A stretch of DNA of 64,000 nucleotides from Euglena gracilis (lineage: Eukaryota > Euglenida > Euglenophyceae > Euglenales): the NCBI GenBank assembly GCA_039621445.1, contig CP154956.1:76696327-76760326 (forward strand), read 5' to 3'. The number at the start of each line of letters is the position of its first letter. Positions within the stretch are counted from its first letter, which is position 1. The position numbers were made by a program, and so were the translations under genes. The notes under the pieces were generated by a model that did not search any database, had not been told where the DNA came from, and was given only the letters and a program-made list of their open reading frames with translations. This document shows, piece after piece, positions 18,762 to 29,531 of the stretch.

Positions 18762-19478
18762 CATCGTCTCCGACGTGGCGACCATGGCGCTGTTTCTTTG
18801 CCTGGGGGGGGTCCCCCCCCACCTTCCCCCCCCCTGGCCCCCATCTTCTGATCGAGGGCGTTTGAAGACAAATTTTCGTATATGGGTGGGGGGGTTGGGC
18901 TCACAATGTCTTTGTGCTTCGCCCTCGGTGTCCCTTCCTCCCTTCTCGGTCTGCCTCGAGGGAGTACGAGACACCTCGGGCTCTGCACTTTGCCATTGTG
19001 AGGCCAGATTGTGCACTGAAAAAAGGGGGGCCAGGGCATTCTCCAAGGAACCTTGGGCACCAAGTCTTTGATAATGGGCTGTAAAAGCCTCCACCCCCTT
19101 CCATTGACCAATTTCACAAACTTCTTGGGCAGAAAGGCCCAATTTTTTGAGCAAACCAACCCCTGCCCCTCTGGTGGAGTGGGGTCCCCAAACCTGGGGG
19201 GGCACCCCCTGTTTGGTCAAAAAGTCTTTGGTGATAGAAGCAATGGTATCTGCCTTAATGGCTTTGTAGGGGGGTTTTAACGTAATTAAGAGGGGGCCCC
19301 CAGGTTTCATAAAGAAACGTGTTGTTGCCACATAAGACATCATCAAATGAAAGGGACTGATTTGGGGACACTGGGGAATAGAGACAACTCTCTCCCACTT
19401 ATGGAGTTTCTGCCCTTTACGTTTAATTTTGATGTAGGGTGCCCCCCAACACACTGGTGGTTCTTTATCTGGTTATTT
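18735..19478 (-). CDS. Tyrosine recombinase catalytic part, DIRS B
   Basis: The - strand frame contains APYIKIKRKGQKLHKWERV, IKADTIASITKDFL, the HxxR box WGPHSTRGAGVGLLKK, IGQWKGVEAF and the nucleophile Tyr in TAHYQRLGAQ, aligned throughout with element A at 17454-18212. The C-terminal tail EPEVSRTPSRQTEKGG lies in the internal complementary region, as in A. The first codons after 19475 correspond to SDLSEMK of A but are diverged. The matching N-terminal half is not upstream on this strand; it lies inverted at about 19479-20090. Confidence 0.83.
18900..19006. repeat. Internal complementary region of DIRS B
   Basis: Bases 18900-18970 are the perfect reverse complement of the element's 3' end (18601-18671). 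Bases 18970-19006 are the perfect reverse complement of its 5' end (23125-23161). The two blocks share a single base, so the region is the complement of the 3' end joined directly to the 5' end. This is the arrangement proposed for Dictyostelium DIRS-1 to template a circular intermediate. Confidence 0.88.
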
Positions 19479-20090
19479 AACAAAGTTTTGATGGTCACCC
19501 CCTACTGGGATTCAGCCACATGGTGGCCCCAGTTAATAAAAATGAAAGTACCAGGGACCCCCTGCCTGAAAATCACCCCCTACATGGGTATGTTCACCAA
19601 CTGCAGGGGGGAAAAAATGCCACCCCCCAGGTGGCCCCTGCTTTGCATGATTTGCTCAGGAAAATTTTGGAAGGGAAACAAGTACAAAATTCGACTATTA
19701 ACGATTTCCTGGGCAGAAACCCCAGTTTGAAAAGGTACCAAAGTGCCTTTACGCTTTTATGGGTGATTCTGGAGAAAATGGGGGTACCCCCCCCTGAAGC
19801 CACCACTGACCAAGTGGTTGACGCTTTAATTCAACTGTTTCAATTTTCAAAGGCCCAAGCACGCAATGCATACAGTGCTATGCTATTGATCCCTGGCTTT
19901 GGGGGCCTGAGGTTCCATGCCATGTTGGCACCTTACAAAAGGCTTTGGAACCAAAACCTGGAGAAATATGGTGCATTCTGGGATCCCCTCCCAATCCTCC
20001 TGGGGCTGGCACAGTCCCCCCTGCCCTGATATATGTACATTGCGTACACAACTCATTTTCTGTTCCCGAATCCTCTGTTTATACCAAAAT
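19479..20090 (+). pseudogene. Tyrosine recombinase N-terminal part of DIRS B, in inverted orientation
   Basis: On the + strand, opposite to the rest of element B, the sequence encodes KVLMVTPYWDSATWWPQLI, APALHDLLRKILEGKQVQNS, RNPSLKRYQSAFTLLW, LFQFSKAQARNAYSAML, YKRLWNQNLEKYGAFWD and RTQLIFCSRILCLY. These align in order with 16430-17040 of element A. Flanking - strand coding is RNase H (ending PPWSVIQKFLPRLRI) and the recombinase catalytic half. The simplest reading is a local inversion of about 0.6 kb with breakpoints near 19479 and 20090. An assembly error is the main alternative. Confidence 0.78.
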
Positions 20091-20926
20091 TCTTAATCTG
20101 GGGAGAAATTTTTGAATTACAGACCAGGGGGGGTTTGCATAAAGTCCCCCCATGTTGTCCAGTGGGCATCGCAATGCATCCACTGCTGTGGCTTCCCAGT
20201 GGGGCCACCTGGCCACAAATTGTGGCAGTTTTTTGTTGCCTGGTGAGGCAAAAAGGTCTGTTTTCAGGTTTATGTAATTTTTGAACTGCTGTCTCAGCCA
20301 TTGAAAAAGTTGGGGGTCCAGGGAATAATCCCCCCTGTCCATTTCCCACCTGCTTATGGGATCTGCCAGGCATTCCTTTGAAGGGACCCACTTTACTTGC
20401 AGGTTTATGTTGTGCTCCATGCACCATTTGAAAAAGGGTCTTAGCATGGAATTGAAGGGGTCTTTTCTGCCCCCCCCCTTTTGTTAAGTAATAGTAAATT
20501 ACTTGATTGTCCACTGACAGGGACACAGTTTCTCCTGGTTTGCTTAGGCTTTGTACTGTGCTTATTGCTGCACTTAATTCTTTGACGTTTATGTGCAAAA
20601 TGTAGTTTTCCCTCCAAAATTCCTGCACAATTTTGCCTGTTCGAATGTCCAGCCCCCCCCAGGCATGGGTGCTGCTGTCTGAGTGCAACTCTCTGGTTGC
20701 ACTTTGGGGGAAGGGTCTGCCCCCCCAGGTGTCCAGCAGAATTTTTATTTCCCTTAATTGGTCCTTTATCCTTTGGGAAATGGGGTGTTTTGAGTCCCAG
20801 GGGGCTGTGGAATTTTCCACCAAAAAATTTGCCAGGGCATCCGTAAAGGCCCTTAGAAAGGGCAGGGCCATTAGATTGCATCTTATTTGTCCCAAAATGG
20901 CAGCAAGTTGCCTTTTTGACATGTAA
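20079..20926 (-). pseudogene. RNase H domain, DIRS B
   Basis: It starts at MSKRQLAAILGQIRCNL (about 20926), with LHSDSSTHAWGGLDIRTG carrying the RNase H aspartate, VNVKEL-type helix residues and SVDNQVIYYYLTKGGG. A frameshift at about 20450, in a poly-C/G run, leads into MLRPFFKWCMEHNINLQ, VKWVPSKECLADPIS, DRGDYSLDP, TDLFASPGNKKLPQFVARWP and NPPWSVIQKFLPRLRI, after which the inverted segment begins. As in element A, the switch from the RT frame to this frame happens at the same ATG. Confidence 0.82.
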
Positions 20927-22890
20927 TCTTTTTCACCATTTTTCCCAGCTCCTTTTTTACTGTTTTTATTTTCTGGGGTGGCACCCGTAATTTTCCCTCT
21001 TGGAAGTTTAGTTGAAATCCAAGATGATTTACGATTTGGCTGGGCTGGAGGGTGGACTTTTTCACATTGATTTTGAACCCTGATTTGATTAAATCCCTGA
21101 CGACTGTGTTCAGGTGATTTTGTAAGATGTTTTGTGTTGGGGCCACCAGTAAAATGTCGTCCAGGTAAATAAATACCTGGATGCCCCTTTTTCTCCACAG
21201 CTTTTCGAATGTCTTCATTACTGACATAAAAATTTGGGGCATTATGTTTAGGCCAAAACAGCCTGCCTGGAATTCCCAGGTCTGCCCCCCCACCTGATGT
21301 CTTAGAAATGGCCTTAGGGCCTGGCTCACTGGTATGTGGAAGTAGGCATCCTTTAGGTCTATTTTGGATGCCCAGTGGCCTTTTTCCAACACTGGAAAAA
21401 TGTGCTGGATGTGATCCAGCTTGAAAGGTTTCACCTGGAACCTTTGATTTATTTCCCTGCAATCGCTTATTAATCTCCATTTTGTCTGGCCCCCCTCTGG
21501 TTTTGAAATCACAAACCAGGGGATCAGGTGCTGGGTGGTTGAATCCCTCACCCTCTTTACGGATCCAGATTTTTCGTAATCCAGCAGTATTTTTTCTGCT
21601 TGGGGTAGGTTCAAATTTGCTCTGATTTTTGGGTGGGTGGACAATTTTGGTGGGTTTACCCAAGGGGGTTGAATGCCATCCCTGATGAGTTGACATGTTG
21701 TTGGGGGGGCATTTTTTGTCCACCATTTCAGGCTTTTTTGCAACCTTTGATGGAGGGGGGTGTCTCCCCATTTCTCCTCCATGGAATTTATTTCCTGGAT
21801 AAGATGATTTTGGGGGGGCTGGGCTGGGGGTGTTGGACATTGCACCCTTAGGGCCCCTAGGGCTTGAGCCCTTGGAAAGGGAAAGTTTTCCTGGGGGGGT
21901 GTGCATGCACTCTCCTCTCTTCTCACTCTCTCTCTGGAGGATCTTGTTGTTGGAGTGCATACCATAGGGCTTACTGCCCCTGTTTTGCCTATCAGGCCTC
22001 CTTGATGATGATGGTGTTGGTATCCATACCATAGGGGGGCCTCTGTGGGTCCCCCCCTTCTTGATTCCACTGGGGGATTTGAAGAATGATGAATAAATAC
22101 TTGTGGGGGTCCTTCCCCTTCCCCCTGTTCCTCCTGGGGCTGGGCATGTGTTAAATACAAAGCCCCTGTGGGGCTGCCCTTTAGCTTCTGGGGGGCCTCT
22201 GGAGGTCCACCCCTTGTGTGGCTGCCATAGCCCTTGGATTGGCCTCCTGGGCCCAAGCCCCTTTTGCTCTGGCCTCCATGGCCGGGGCTGTAAGTTCTGG
22301 CTTCTTGCCATGCCCAATTGAAATCTGGGGGAGCCCTGTTGCTGGGCCTCCCCCCTCTCCCCTGGAATGGGGTTGTGGGCTGAATTTGAAAAAGATGGTT
22401 GGTACAGACCTCTTTTGCCCCTTCCTGTGGGCTGCCATAGCCCTTGGATTGGCCTTCTGCTCCAGACTGGGCCATCTGCTGGCTTTCCATTGTTGTACTG
22501 GCCCCCTTGTCCCTTATTCCATCTTGATGGGTTGGGGGCATTTGGTCTGTGGGCTGGGGCTTTTGCTCTCTGGGCTGGGTCTGCCAATTTTGAAGGTTTC
22601 CTGCACCCCAATTTAAAATGTAATGGGTCTTGACCCTGGGTACCCAATGTCTTCCGTTGTCGTCTGGGCTTTTTGCCCACTGTCTGCCAGGGTCCATGGC
22701 CATCACTGTGTGTGGATGTCTGCTGCTGAAAATTTTCTGTTGAGATGTTTGGGGGGGAAGTGATGGCCACGGTTCGCCACGTTGAAACCGCATCTCCAAG
22801 TTCTCCAGCTGGCGTTTCTTGTTCTGCACTGTGTCCAGGTTGTCGACTTGATAATTCCAATTTGTTCTCCACATGCTGCATTGACTTCAA
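20883..22890 (-). CDS. Gag-linker and reverse transcriptase, DIRS B
   Basis: The frame from 22874 to 20883 encodes about 660 residues. The first half is Gln/Gly/Pro-rich and low in complexity, with a repeated SKGYGS phrase near GPGGQSKGYGS, and is probably the Gag or nucleic-acid-binding region. An overlapping frame from 22890 is also open. The second half is DIRS RT: WGDTPLHQRLQKSLKWW, TKWRLISDCREINQRF, motif A KIDLKDAYFHI, FGLNIMPQIFMS and motif C YLDDILLVAPTQ. All catalytic aspartates are present, unlike element A. The frame ends shortly after the RT in LLPFWDK, next to the RNase H ATG. Confidence 0.83.
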
Positions 22891-23037
22891 TTGTCAAAGT
22901 CGAAATATTTTCTTGAATTTGATATTCTTCAGGTTCTACAGGTTCTGAATATTGATATTGTATTGTCTTGGTCTCTTCCAACTCTGTTCTTCAAAACTTT
23001 CTGTCTTCTTCCGTGTCGAAGGGCAAGATTAGGAATC

Positions 23038-23137
23038 AGCCAACTCCGGCGAAGAAAGGCACTAAGCGGGACCTCCTAACCCAGCGCAGCAAACAATCAC
23101 AACAAACCGCCGGCGAGCAAGGCATGGCCTCACAATG
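23038..23137. repeat. Inverted terminal repeat of DIRS B, 5' side
   Basis: The sequence from CAGCCAACTCCGGCGA to GGCATGGCCTCACAATG is the reverse complement of 18661-18761 with minor differences. The terminal 37 bases to 23161 pair with the internal complementary region. Confidence 0.85.
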
Positions 23138-23161
23138 GCAAAGTGCAGAGCCCGAGGTGTC

Positions 23162-24318
23162 CCCAACTTTGAGGTTTCTACACCGCCACGCTCACCCCAA
23201 ACCCCAAACCAATGCATGGAAAACCCTGCGGGAGGGGGGCGGAAGAAAAAAATTTCGGGACCTTGGGGGTCCGGACCAAATCACCTACCCACCCGCAGGG
23301 GGGTCTTGGGGGGCGCAGGGGGTCGCAAAAGTTGTTCCGGCAGGTGGAGAAACGCAGGAGCACTGGTGTAAGGGGTCCCTGGCCACTCATCACACAGCAA
23401 ATTGGGCCAGAAGCGAAGATAGCGCGGACCATAAACAGACAATTACCCTTAATGCAACCCTGCGGGGCTCAGGGGGACCCGTTTTTGAGGGGGTTAATTT
23501 TGGGGTGCATTTTTTTTCCCCACAAAGCGCCTAAAATAGAGGAAAACCCCCTCCTCCGGAGAGGTTCCCCCCCCCCCCCAGCCCGACCCCAAGCCCAAGT
23601 GGGGGGGCAAGGGAAACCCCCCGGGTCACGAAACTTAAAAAAATCTCTGGTCCAGAACCCCCTCCAAAAACGGAGGGGGAGGAAGGGGGTGGGCTGGACC
23701 TGCCTCTGACCTCAAAAGGGTCTGGGAAAAACTTCGGTTCTGTGGACGGTCAAAAGGCCAGATGCTAGGCATAAAATTGAAGAAAAATGCCTGATTCTTT
23801 TTGATAATACGTCCAAAAAAGCTCATTTTTTGAAACTTTTGAATGAAAAGCACCAAAACATCAAAAAATGAAAGCTTAAAAGTGAGGGAAAATGGCATTT
23901 TTTTGCCTTTTCCGCCCCTGTGCAGAAAACATAATTCGCTCATTTTGGAACCCGCCAAGGAGGGTTGTGATCCCCCCACCCTGGGCCTCAAAACAAAGGG
24001 CTTCCCATACATCCTTGCCCCCAACGGACCCCCTCGCGAAGCCTGCGCAAGACCCTCCTCGTCAAGCGAAGAAATATGGTTTGACATCCATTCCCCTCCC
24101 TGAAACGTCCTGAAAAAGCAACTGTTTCCGCGTTCCGAAATTCACAGTGTGCCGCAGGTGAGCAAGGGTGACACAGGCGATGCACATGTCTGGCGTGGTT
24201 TTGGCAATTCACGAACTTTGATAAACGCAAGAAACTGCAAGGAAGGGCAGGAAATGTGACCAACAATTCCAAATGGTGGTTGGCAACGGGGATAGGTGGG
24301 AATGTGTGGAACCACAAT
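23162..24318. other. No gene recognised
   Basis: GC-rich and AT-rich patches with several C runs. Short frames on both strands lack recognisable motifs, and nothing here can be assigned. Confidence 0.5.
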
Positions 24319-24538
24319 GAGAAGAAGAAGAATAAGAACAACAACAACAACAACAACAACAATTATGATGACGACGACGATGACGACGATGATGATAGTG
24401 GTTATCATCATCGTCGTTGTCGTCGTCGTCATCATCATCATCGTCGTCATCATCATCGTCATCATCGTCGTTGTCGTCGTCGTCGTCGTCATCATCATCA
24501 TCGTCATCATCATCATCAAAACAATAATAATAACGAGT
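24319..24538. repeat. Trinucleotide microsatellite (GAA, CAA, GAT, CGT/CAT)
   Basis: A compound tract running from GAA repeats to AAC repeats, then GAT/GAC and a long CGT/CAT mixture ending near 24538. Long frames of Met, Thr, Val, Ile, His or Asp here are artefacts of the repeat. Confidence 0.95.
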
Positions 24539-24539
24539 A

Positions 24540-25426
24540 AACCATGCGGTATTTTTCCCGAAAGATAATCATTGTATATCCATTGTTTTCAGCTGGGACT
24601 GCTTCATGACATGTGTAGGTTCATATGACATAATGGAATCAAGCTGGCCGCTGTGTTTCCTTCTTTTCTCCAACGATTTTGAGATATATTGGAAAAATAT
24701 TTTTTTGGACCCCAAAACGGTTGAAAATTGCCGTTTAAAAAAAGGCTCAAAAATGGACGAAAATAGCTCATATGTGGGCGAGGCAGGTAGTTGACCAAAA
24801 AGGCATCTAAATACAGATAGAGGGTGCCAGGGGCTTCATTTCCTGGTCTGAATTCGCCCATTTTGGCATTTTTGGTATTTTTTTTTCTTCAGAATCCAAT
24901 TTCTTTCAAAAAAATTAAAGTGCCAGAAAGGAAATTTTGAAATTTGGGGGGTCTGGGTAACACCTGACCATTTTTTTTGTGTCTAACGAACACCCTCCCC
25001 CCCCCGTCGGAGGGCAGAGGTTATTGGTCATTGGACATAGGGGGGGGGGTAAGTGTGCAACAAGAATAATAAGACGCACTCCCTATATTTCCATTCAAAG
25101 CGGTCCACCATCAAAAACAAAGAATAAATAAATTAAAAAAGCAAACTCACAAAGAACAGCTTATTTTCATTTCTTTGTGAAAATTGACGCAAGCATTTTA
25201 AATCAAATTCATGCAAATGCAAAATGTAAAATGCAAAAGAATTCTCAGGTGGGAAATGTACCAGAATCATGAACAAATTTTTTTTTGCTGAAAACAATAC
25301 AGGGGTCCTCTTTGACTTCGGGGTGGGGGTAGGGTGGCCGTTGGACATGATGCAGGACAAGAAAACAGGGGAAAGTATCGTTTAGCTTTCTCCCCCAGCA
25401 AGTTTCTGGGGACACGCCTTCGGCGC
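24540..25426. other. No gene recognised
   Basis: Mostly AT-rich, with a few G and C runs. No motif, exon-like frame or repeat that I would defend. Confidence 0.45.
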
Positions 25427-25561
25427 AACCCCCCCCCCCCCCTAATAGAAGCACGGGGCCGCTACAAGCGCAGGGTCCAAATAAAAGCGCACCCCCCCCC
25501 CCCCCGCCGCCGAAGGCGGCGGTCCGCTGCAAGTGCACCTGTGCTTCTGTTAGGGGGGGTT
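25427..25561. mobile_element. 135-bp mini-element with poly-C terminal inverted repeats
   Basis: The left end AACCCCCC... continues to CTAATAGAAGCAC (25427-25454), and the right end GTGCTTCTGTTAGGGGG... closes with GGTT (25541-25561). They form an inverted repeat with one mismatch apart from run length. A CCGCCGCCGAAGGCGGCGG hairpin lies inside. The AACCCC start resembles the 17041 mini-element. TA follows the right end but is not seen at the left end. On the - strand the junction reads GAAG then GTAAAC, a good splice-donor sequence. Confidence 0.55.
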
Positions 25562-25860
25562 TACCTTCAATTAGAGCCCATGCCTGGAAACCTCCCTCCT
25601 CCCCATTTCCCAATCCACTTCTGTGCGGATCAATTGAGGTTGCCAAATGAACACCGCAGCTTCCCATCCCTGGGCACAATATTGACCAGCATTCACAAAC
25701 CCCCAACAGCAATCAATTTTCAACGAAGCCAGCGGAGAGCGGAGAGTCTGCATCGGCATCCACAACGTGTGCCACTGTTGTCGAGCTGGTCTCCACATCG
25801 CGCGCAGACAAAACTTGGCGCTGCAGTCGCACTTGTGGGTGCGCACCCATGGAGATGACA
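25562..25860 (-). other. Exon-like island, function unknown
   Basis: Protein-like stretches on the - strand include VRLQRQVLSARDVETSSTT and WEAAVFIWQPQLIRTEVDW, with a possible acceptor (TTGTGCCCAG) and a donor (GAAG/GTAAAC) at the edge of the neighbouring mini-element. No family is recognised, and the call rests only on coding-like composition and splice-like edges. Confidence 0.22.
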
Positions 25861-26173
25861 GAAAGCAATCTTTCTGGAAATCTTGGAATGGAAAACAGGT
25901 TTGCTTCAAGCCCGGAGAAGTCACATGTCAACCGTCAGAAGACCAAGAGGACATCATCATGCACAAAAGACTTGGATTTGAAATGCCAAGTTTTCTCTGT
26001 TCCATGGCCTGTGCTGTTGGGACTCAGGCATCTTTGCATTGCCAAAGAGCGGGGACCCATGAAACAAAACATGATAATTTCTGACTGCTGCAAACCTTGA
26101 TTTCTGCCCACTTGAAAAATCCCTAATTTTGTGTATTTTTTGATGCAAATATACTACTGAATCTTCTCAAATT

Positions 26174-26260
26174 CGAACCCGCAACTGTCGGGCCCCCAAC
26201 GGTTCATGGGAACCGGTTGATGGTTCCCGTAAATTGTTGGGGGCCCGACAGTTGTGGGTT
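26174..26260. repeat. Foldback hairpin, 25-bp arms
   Basis: CAACTGTCGGGCCCCCAAC is followed about 35 bases later by GTTGGGGGCCCGACAGTTG. Arms extend to about 25 bp (AACCCGCAACTG... and ...CAGTTGTGGGTT) with one mismatch. The loop contains GGTTCCCGTAAA, a phrase repeated elsewhere in the 26-39 kb region. Confidence 0.75.
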
Positions 26261-26576
26261 GGAGGATGTTTTCAACATGCTTTAAAGCAAGCAAAAATGA
26301 ACTTGCTTCACAGGTTCCCTCAATGCAGCACTGCACCGCTCTCATTCCTGGACAAAGCCTGCAGCTTGTCCCTTCCCCTGGTGGCCTTGTCTCCAACCCA
26401 TCCCTTACGCTGTGTGTCCGATTCAGCGACGGAATGAGTTGCGGGTTCCCGTAAACCTGTGACTGAAAATTGATGGCATTGACATTGCATCCCTTTCTGG
26501 TACGCCATCTGCTTGTTGGGGGACAGGTTTGCTGGAACAGGCTATGTTAGGACTATGTTGGTATGGTGATGCGACC

Positions 26577-26580
<4 letters not shown>

Positions 26581-26621
<41 letters not shown>
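26581..26621. repeat. (TG)n microsatellite
   Basis: About 20 uninterrupted TG units. Confidence 0.97.
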
Positions 26622-26622
<1 letters not shown>

Positions 26623-26629
26623 AATGACA

Positions 26630-27280
26630 GATCTTTTTGAAAAAGACCGCGCAACAAAGAAAAAAGCCGAAAAATGTTCCAGAAAAAAGGTGCTGACCTA
26701 GGAGGGGGTTGTCAACGACACGGTGCGCCTTGGACAAGCGGGGTACAAAGAGACTCAGTTGGATCCCCACTGGCAGCCCCCAGCAGCCCCATCCTGACAC
26801 GGAGATACCCCCCACACTCAATTGAATTCCCCATCAATCTCCCCAATACAAGAAATATACCTGCGCGTTGTTTTCAATAAAAGAGAGCTGCCCTCAGAAA
26901 TACACAATATTGAAGCACTGAAAATCAGATCCCTTAACCCTAACCCTTACACAGTCTCGTTTCGGGAACCCCAAAAATATCAGCAGCAGGGCATAATCCC
27001 AGAATTATTTCTGGACACTCTGGGACTCACAATTTCCTGGAAATTATTTCGGCATCAAACTGAAAAAAATGGAGCAGTTTTCGGGTGGGCAGACAGCGCG
27101 GACTGAGCCTGGGTAAAGTGGGGGGGTTGGGCCCCCTCCCCTTTAGATTTTGGAGGGGTCCGACCCCCCACCCCCCTGCTTCTCAAGCGTCCTACCTCGC
27201 ACTTCAAGTTTTGATTTTTGTGTTGCCCATATGCGCAATTTTCCAATTTTTTTTGAAACCTGGCTTTCTAACCCACCCAC
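26630..27280. other. No clear gene; one weak exon-like stretch
   Basis: A - strand stretch near 26680-26800 reads VGIQLSLFVPRLSKAHRVVD and looks protein-like, but no recognisable domain or secure splice pair accompanies it. Confidence 0.3.
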
Positions 27281-27281
27281 C

Positions 27282-27455
<174 letters not shown>

Positions 27456-27763
27456 TTACACATTGTGAAAGAGCTGAAAAACTGGCATGCAAGAGAGTTG
27501 TGATCCCTGGGAGCTTGAAGAGGGAGGTCAAAACAGCAGGAATGGACATCATTTCTTCAAATTAGTCCCGGGGGGATACACTGCATTACTTTAAATGTCC
27601 TCTGGCGCGTGAAAACTGGCTCTCAATGTACCCTGTGCCAATCTTTATAATTCTTAAATGGAAATACAGCCACAAGAAAGTGTTTACAGTTTCCTGTGAA
27701 ATGCCATCCAGGGAGTTTCTTCAGCTGAACTAGGGTGTGACGTAGAGCTGAGCTCTTTGGGAG

Positions 27764-27909
27764 ACCGGCCCGGCCTGCCAGCGGCCCAGTGGCGCGGCCC
27801 GGCCCGGCCGGCCCGGCGGCCCGGCCCGGCAGCCCGGCCGGCCCGGCGGCCCGGCGGCCCGGCCCGGCCCGGCCGGTGGCCCGGCGGCCTGGCGGCCCGG
27901 CCCAGCCGG
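27764..27909. repeat. GGCCC/CCGGCGG-rich simple repeat
   Basis: About 145 bases composed of GCCCGGCGGCCCGGC-type pentamer and hexamer units, almost pure G and C. No coding value. Confidence 0.9.
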
Positions 27910-27911
27910 AG

Positions 27912-28270
27912 CTCATTTTCGGTTCAAAAACAGTTTTTCCAGGTCCGGGAGGTCCAAAAACAGCGGTTTGAGCAAAATTTTTTTTCCATTGTCTTCGGAC
28001 CAAAAACGGGGGTCCGGGGATCAAAAAACGCTCATTTTCGGCCGAAAACACTTTTTCTGGGTCCGGGAGGCCAAAAAACATCGCTTCAGGCAAAAATTTT
28101 TCGATTTTTTCCGACTTTTTTGACCCGGTTTTGACCCAAAGTCAATGGGTTGGTGGCCCAAAACGGGGTGCTGGAGGGTCGAAAAACGCTCATTTTCGGC
28201 TCAAAAACAGTTTTTTCTGGGTCCAGGAGGCCAAAAAACATCGTTTGGGGCAAAATTTTTTTTTTCGATT
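27912..28270. repeat. Three diverged copies of a ~75-bp unit
   Basis: The unit CTCATTTTCGG...AAAAAC...GGTCCGGGAGG...CCAAAAAACA...GCAAAATTTTT recurs at about 27912, 28030 and 28190 in the same orientation with moderate divergence. Confidence 0.75.
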
Positions 28271-28361
28271 TTTTCGACTTTTTTGGCCGAAAATGGCTAA
28301 GTCGGACAGTGGAAAAAGTGTACAAAATGGCCTAAAATGGCCTAAATTGGTCAAAAAACGC

Positions 28362-28850
28362 CCGTATCTCGGGCTAGGCGGGGAGCTGCGGGGAAACCAA
28401 AATCCCAGTAGATAGAGCGTTCCAAGGGCTTCAATTTAGGTCTCCGGACATTTCCTTTGATTTTGCATCATTTTTGAGAAATTTTGAAAACATCGATTTT
28501 TTGACCCCCCACCCCCCGAAAACGTCCAAATCGAACTAGTGTATAAAACGGCCATCTGGGCCGAAAACGGCCGTATCTCGGGCTGGGCGGGGAGTTGCGG
28601 GGAAATCAAAATACCAGTAGATGGGGCGTTCCAAGGGCTTCAAATTAGGTCTCCGGACATTTCCTTTGATTTGGCTTCATTTTGGAGATATTTTGAAAAT
28701 TGACATTTTTTTTTTGGCCGAAATGGCAGAGTCCAAAGGGGGGGGGCTTATCCAGGGGGGGGGGGCGGGCCGATCCTACCCAGTTTGGACCTCTTCACGC
28801 GTGAATAACTCGGGCTTGGCGGGGAGTTGGGGGTCAAACCCAGGTGATTC
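28362..28850. repeat. Tandem repeat, period about 210 bp
   Basis: The block starting CGTATCTCGGGCTAGGCGGG and running through GTCTCCGGACATTTCCTTTG occurs at 28362 and again at 28572. A third, more diverged start (AACTCGGGCTTGGCGGGGAG) is at about 28806. No coding value seen. Confidence 0.85.
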
Positions 28851-28948
28851 GGAAACTAGAAATCCAGTCGCTCGCGACTGAAAATTTTTTTTCGGGAACC
28901 GGGCCGGGACCATGGTGATAATCCGTCCGTTCTCCAGGTGGCCCCGAC

Positions 28949-28950
<2 letters not shown>

Positions 28951-28984
<34 letters not shown>
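28951..28984. repeat. 34-bp G homopolymer
   Basis: An uninterrupted G run; its true length is uncertain in any assembly. Confidence 0.9.
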
Positions 28985-28985
<1 letters not shown>

Positions 28986-29531
28986 AGCTTCGCTCTTACC
29001 CATAAAGGGATAAGAGCTCAGCGACTCCACCCTACCCCCGGGAAGGTCTATCATTCGCCACCGGTTCTCGTCAAATACTCTTCGTGCATTGTCACGATCA
29101 GCCTTTGAGAGGGGAAGCTGTGTTGATGTCCCAGTCCAGCTACCACAAGCATTTGTGCGCCTTGCGATTCTCAGCCTCTGGAGGTCAGTCTCCCATGTGT
29201 TGCTTTTTTAAAAGTTGTCAACTGCGCCTTTTCTAGGCATCTTCTCTGGGCTGTGTCCGCTCTGATGAATCCGAATTGCAACTTTTTTATCAACAGAAAA
29301 CATTCCAGCCACAGCAACCAATTACCAGATAGGCTGCTGTTGCTGGACTCTAAAGCCCATTCATGTGAAGAAAAAGTGGAAAAAGTTGAACGGTGGAAGA
29401 GGTTTACGGTTTTTCGTAAACCTCTTCAAAACAAATTTATGGAAAAGAAATTTATGGAAAAGAAATTTATGGAAAATTAAACATAAACTTGTTCACCGGT
29501 TGCTGTAAACATGAGCTGCCCCCCCCCCCGC

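Larger units (their letters stand above)
18601..23161 (-). mobile_element. DIRS-type tyrosine-recombinase retrotransposon B
   Basis: A 4561-bp element on the - strand with Gag-linker, RT, RNase H and tyrosine recombinase. Its 5' end is at 23161 and its 3' end at 18601. Evidence for the ends: 37 bases at the 5' end (23125-23161) and 71 bases at the 3' end (18601-18671) are both perfectly matched by an internal complementary region at 18900-19006. Inverted terminal repeats of about 100 bp lie just inside. No target duplication is expected for recombinase-mediated integration, and none is obvious. The RT active site is intact, but the frame breaks several times and the recombinase N-terminal half is inverted. 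Confidence 0.88.

Noticed and set aside
24142-24568. Met/Thr, His/Arg and Val/Ile frames
   Set aside because: Trinucleotide microsatellite artefacts.
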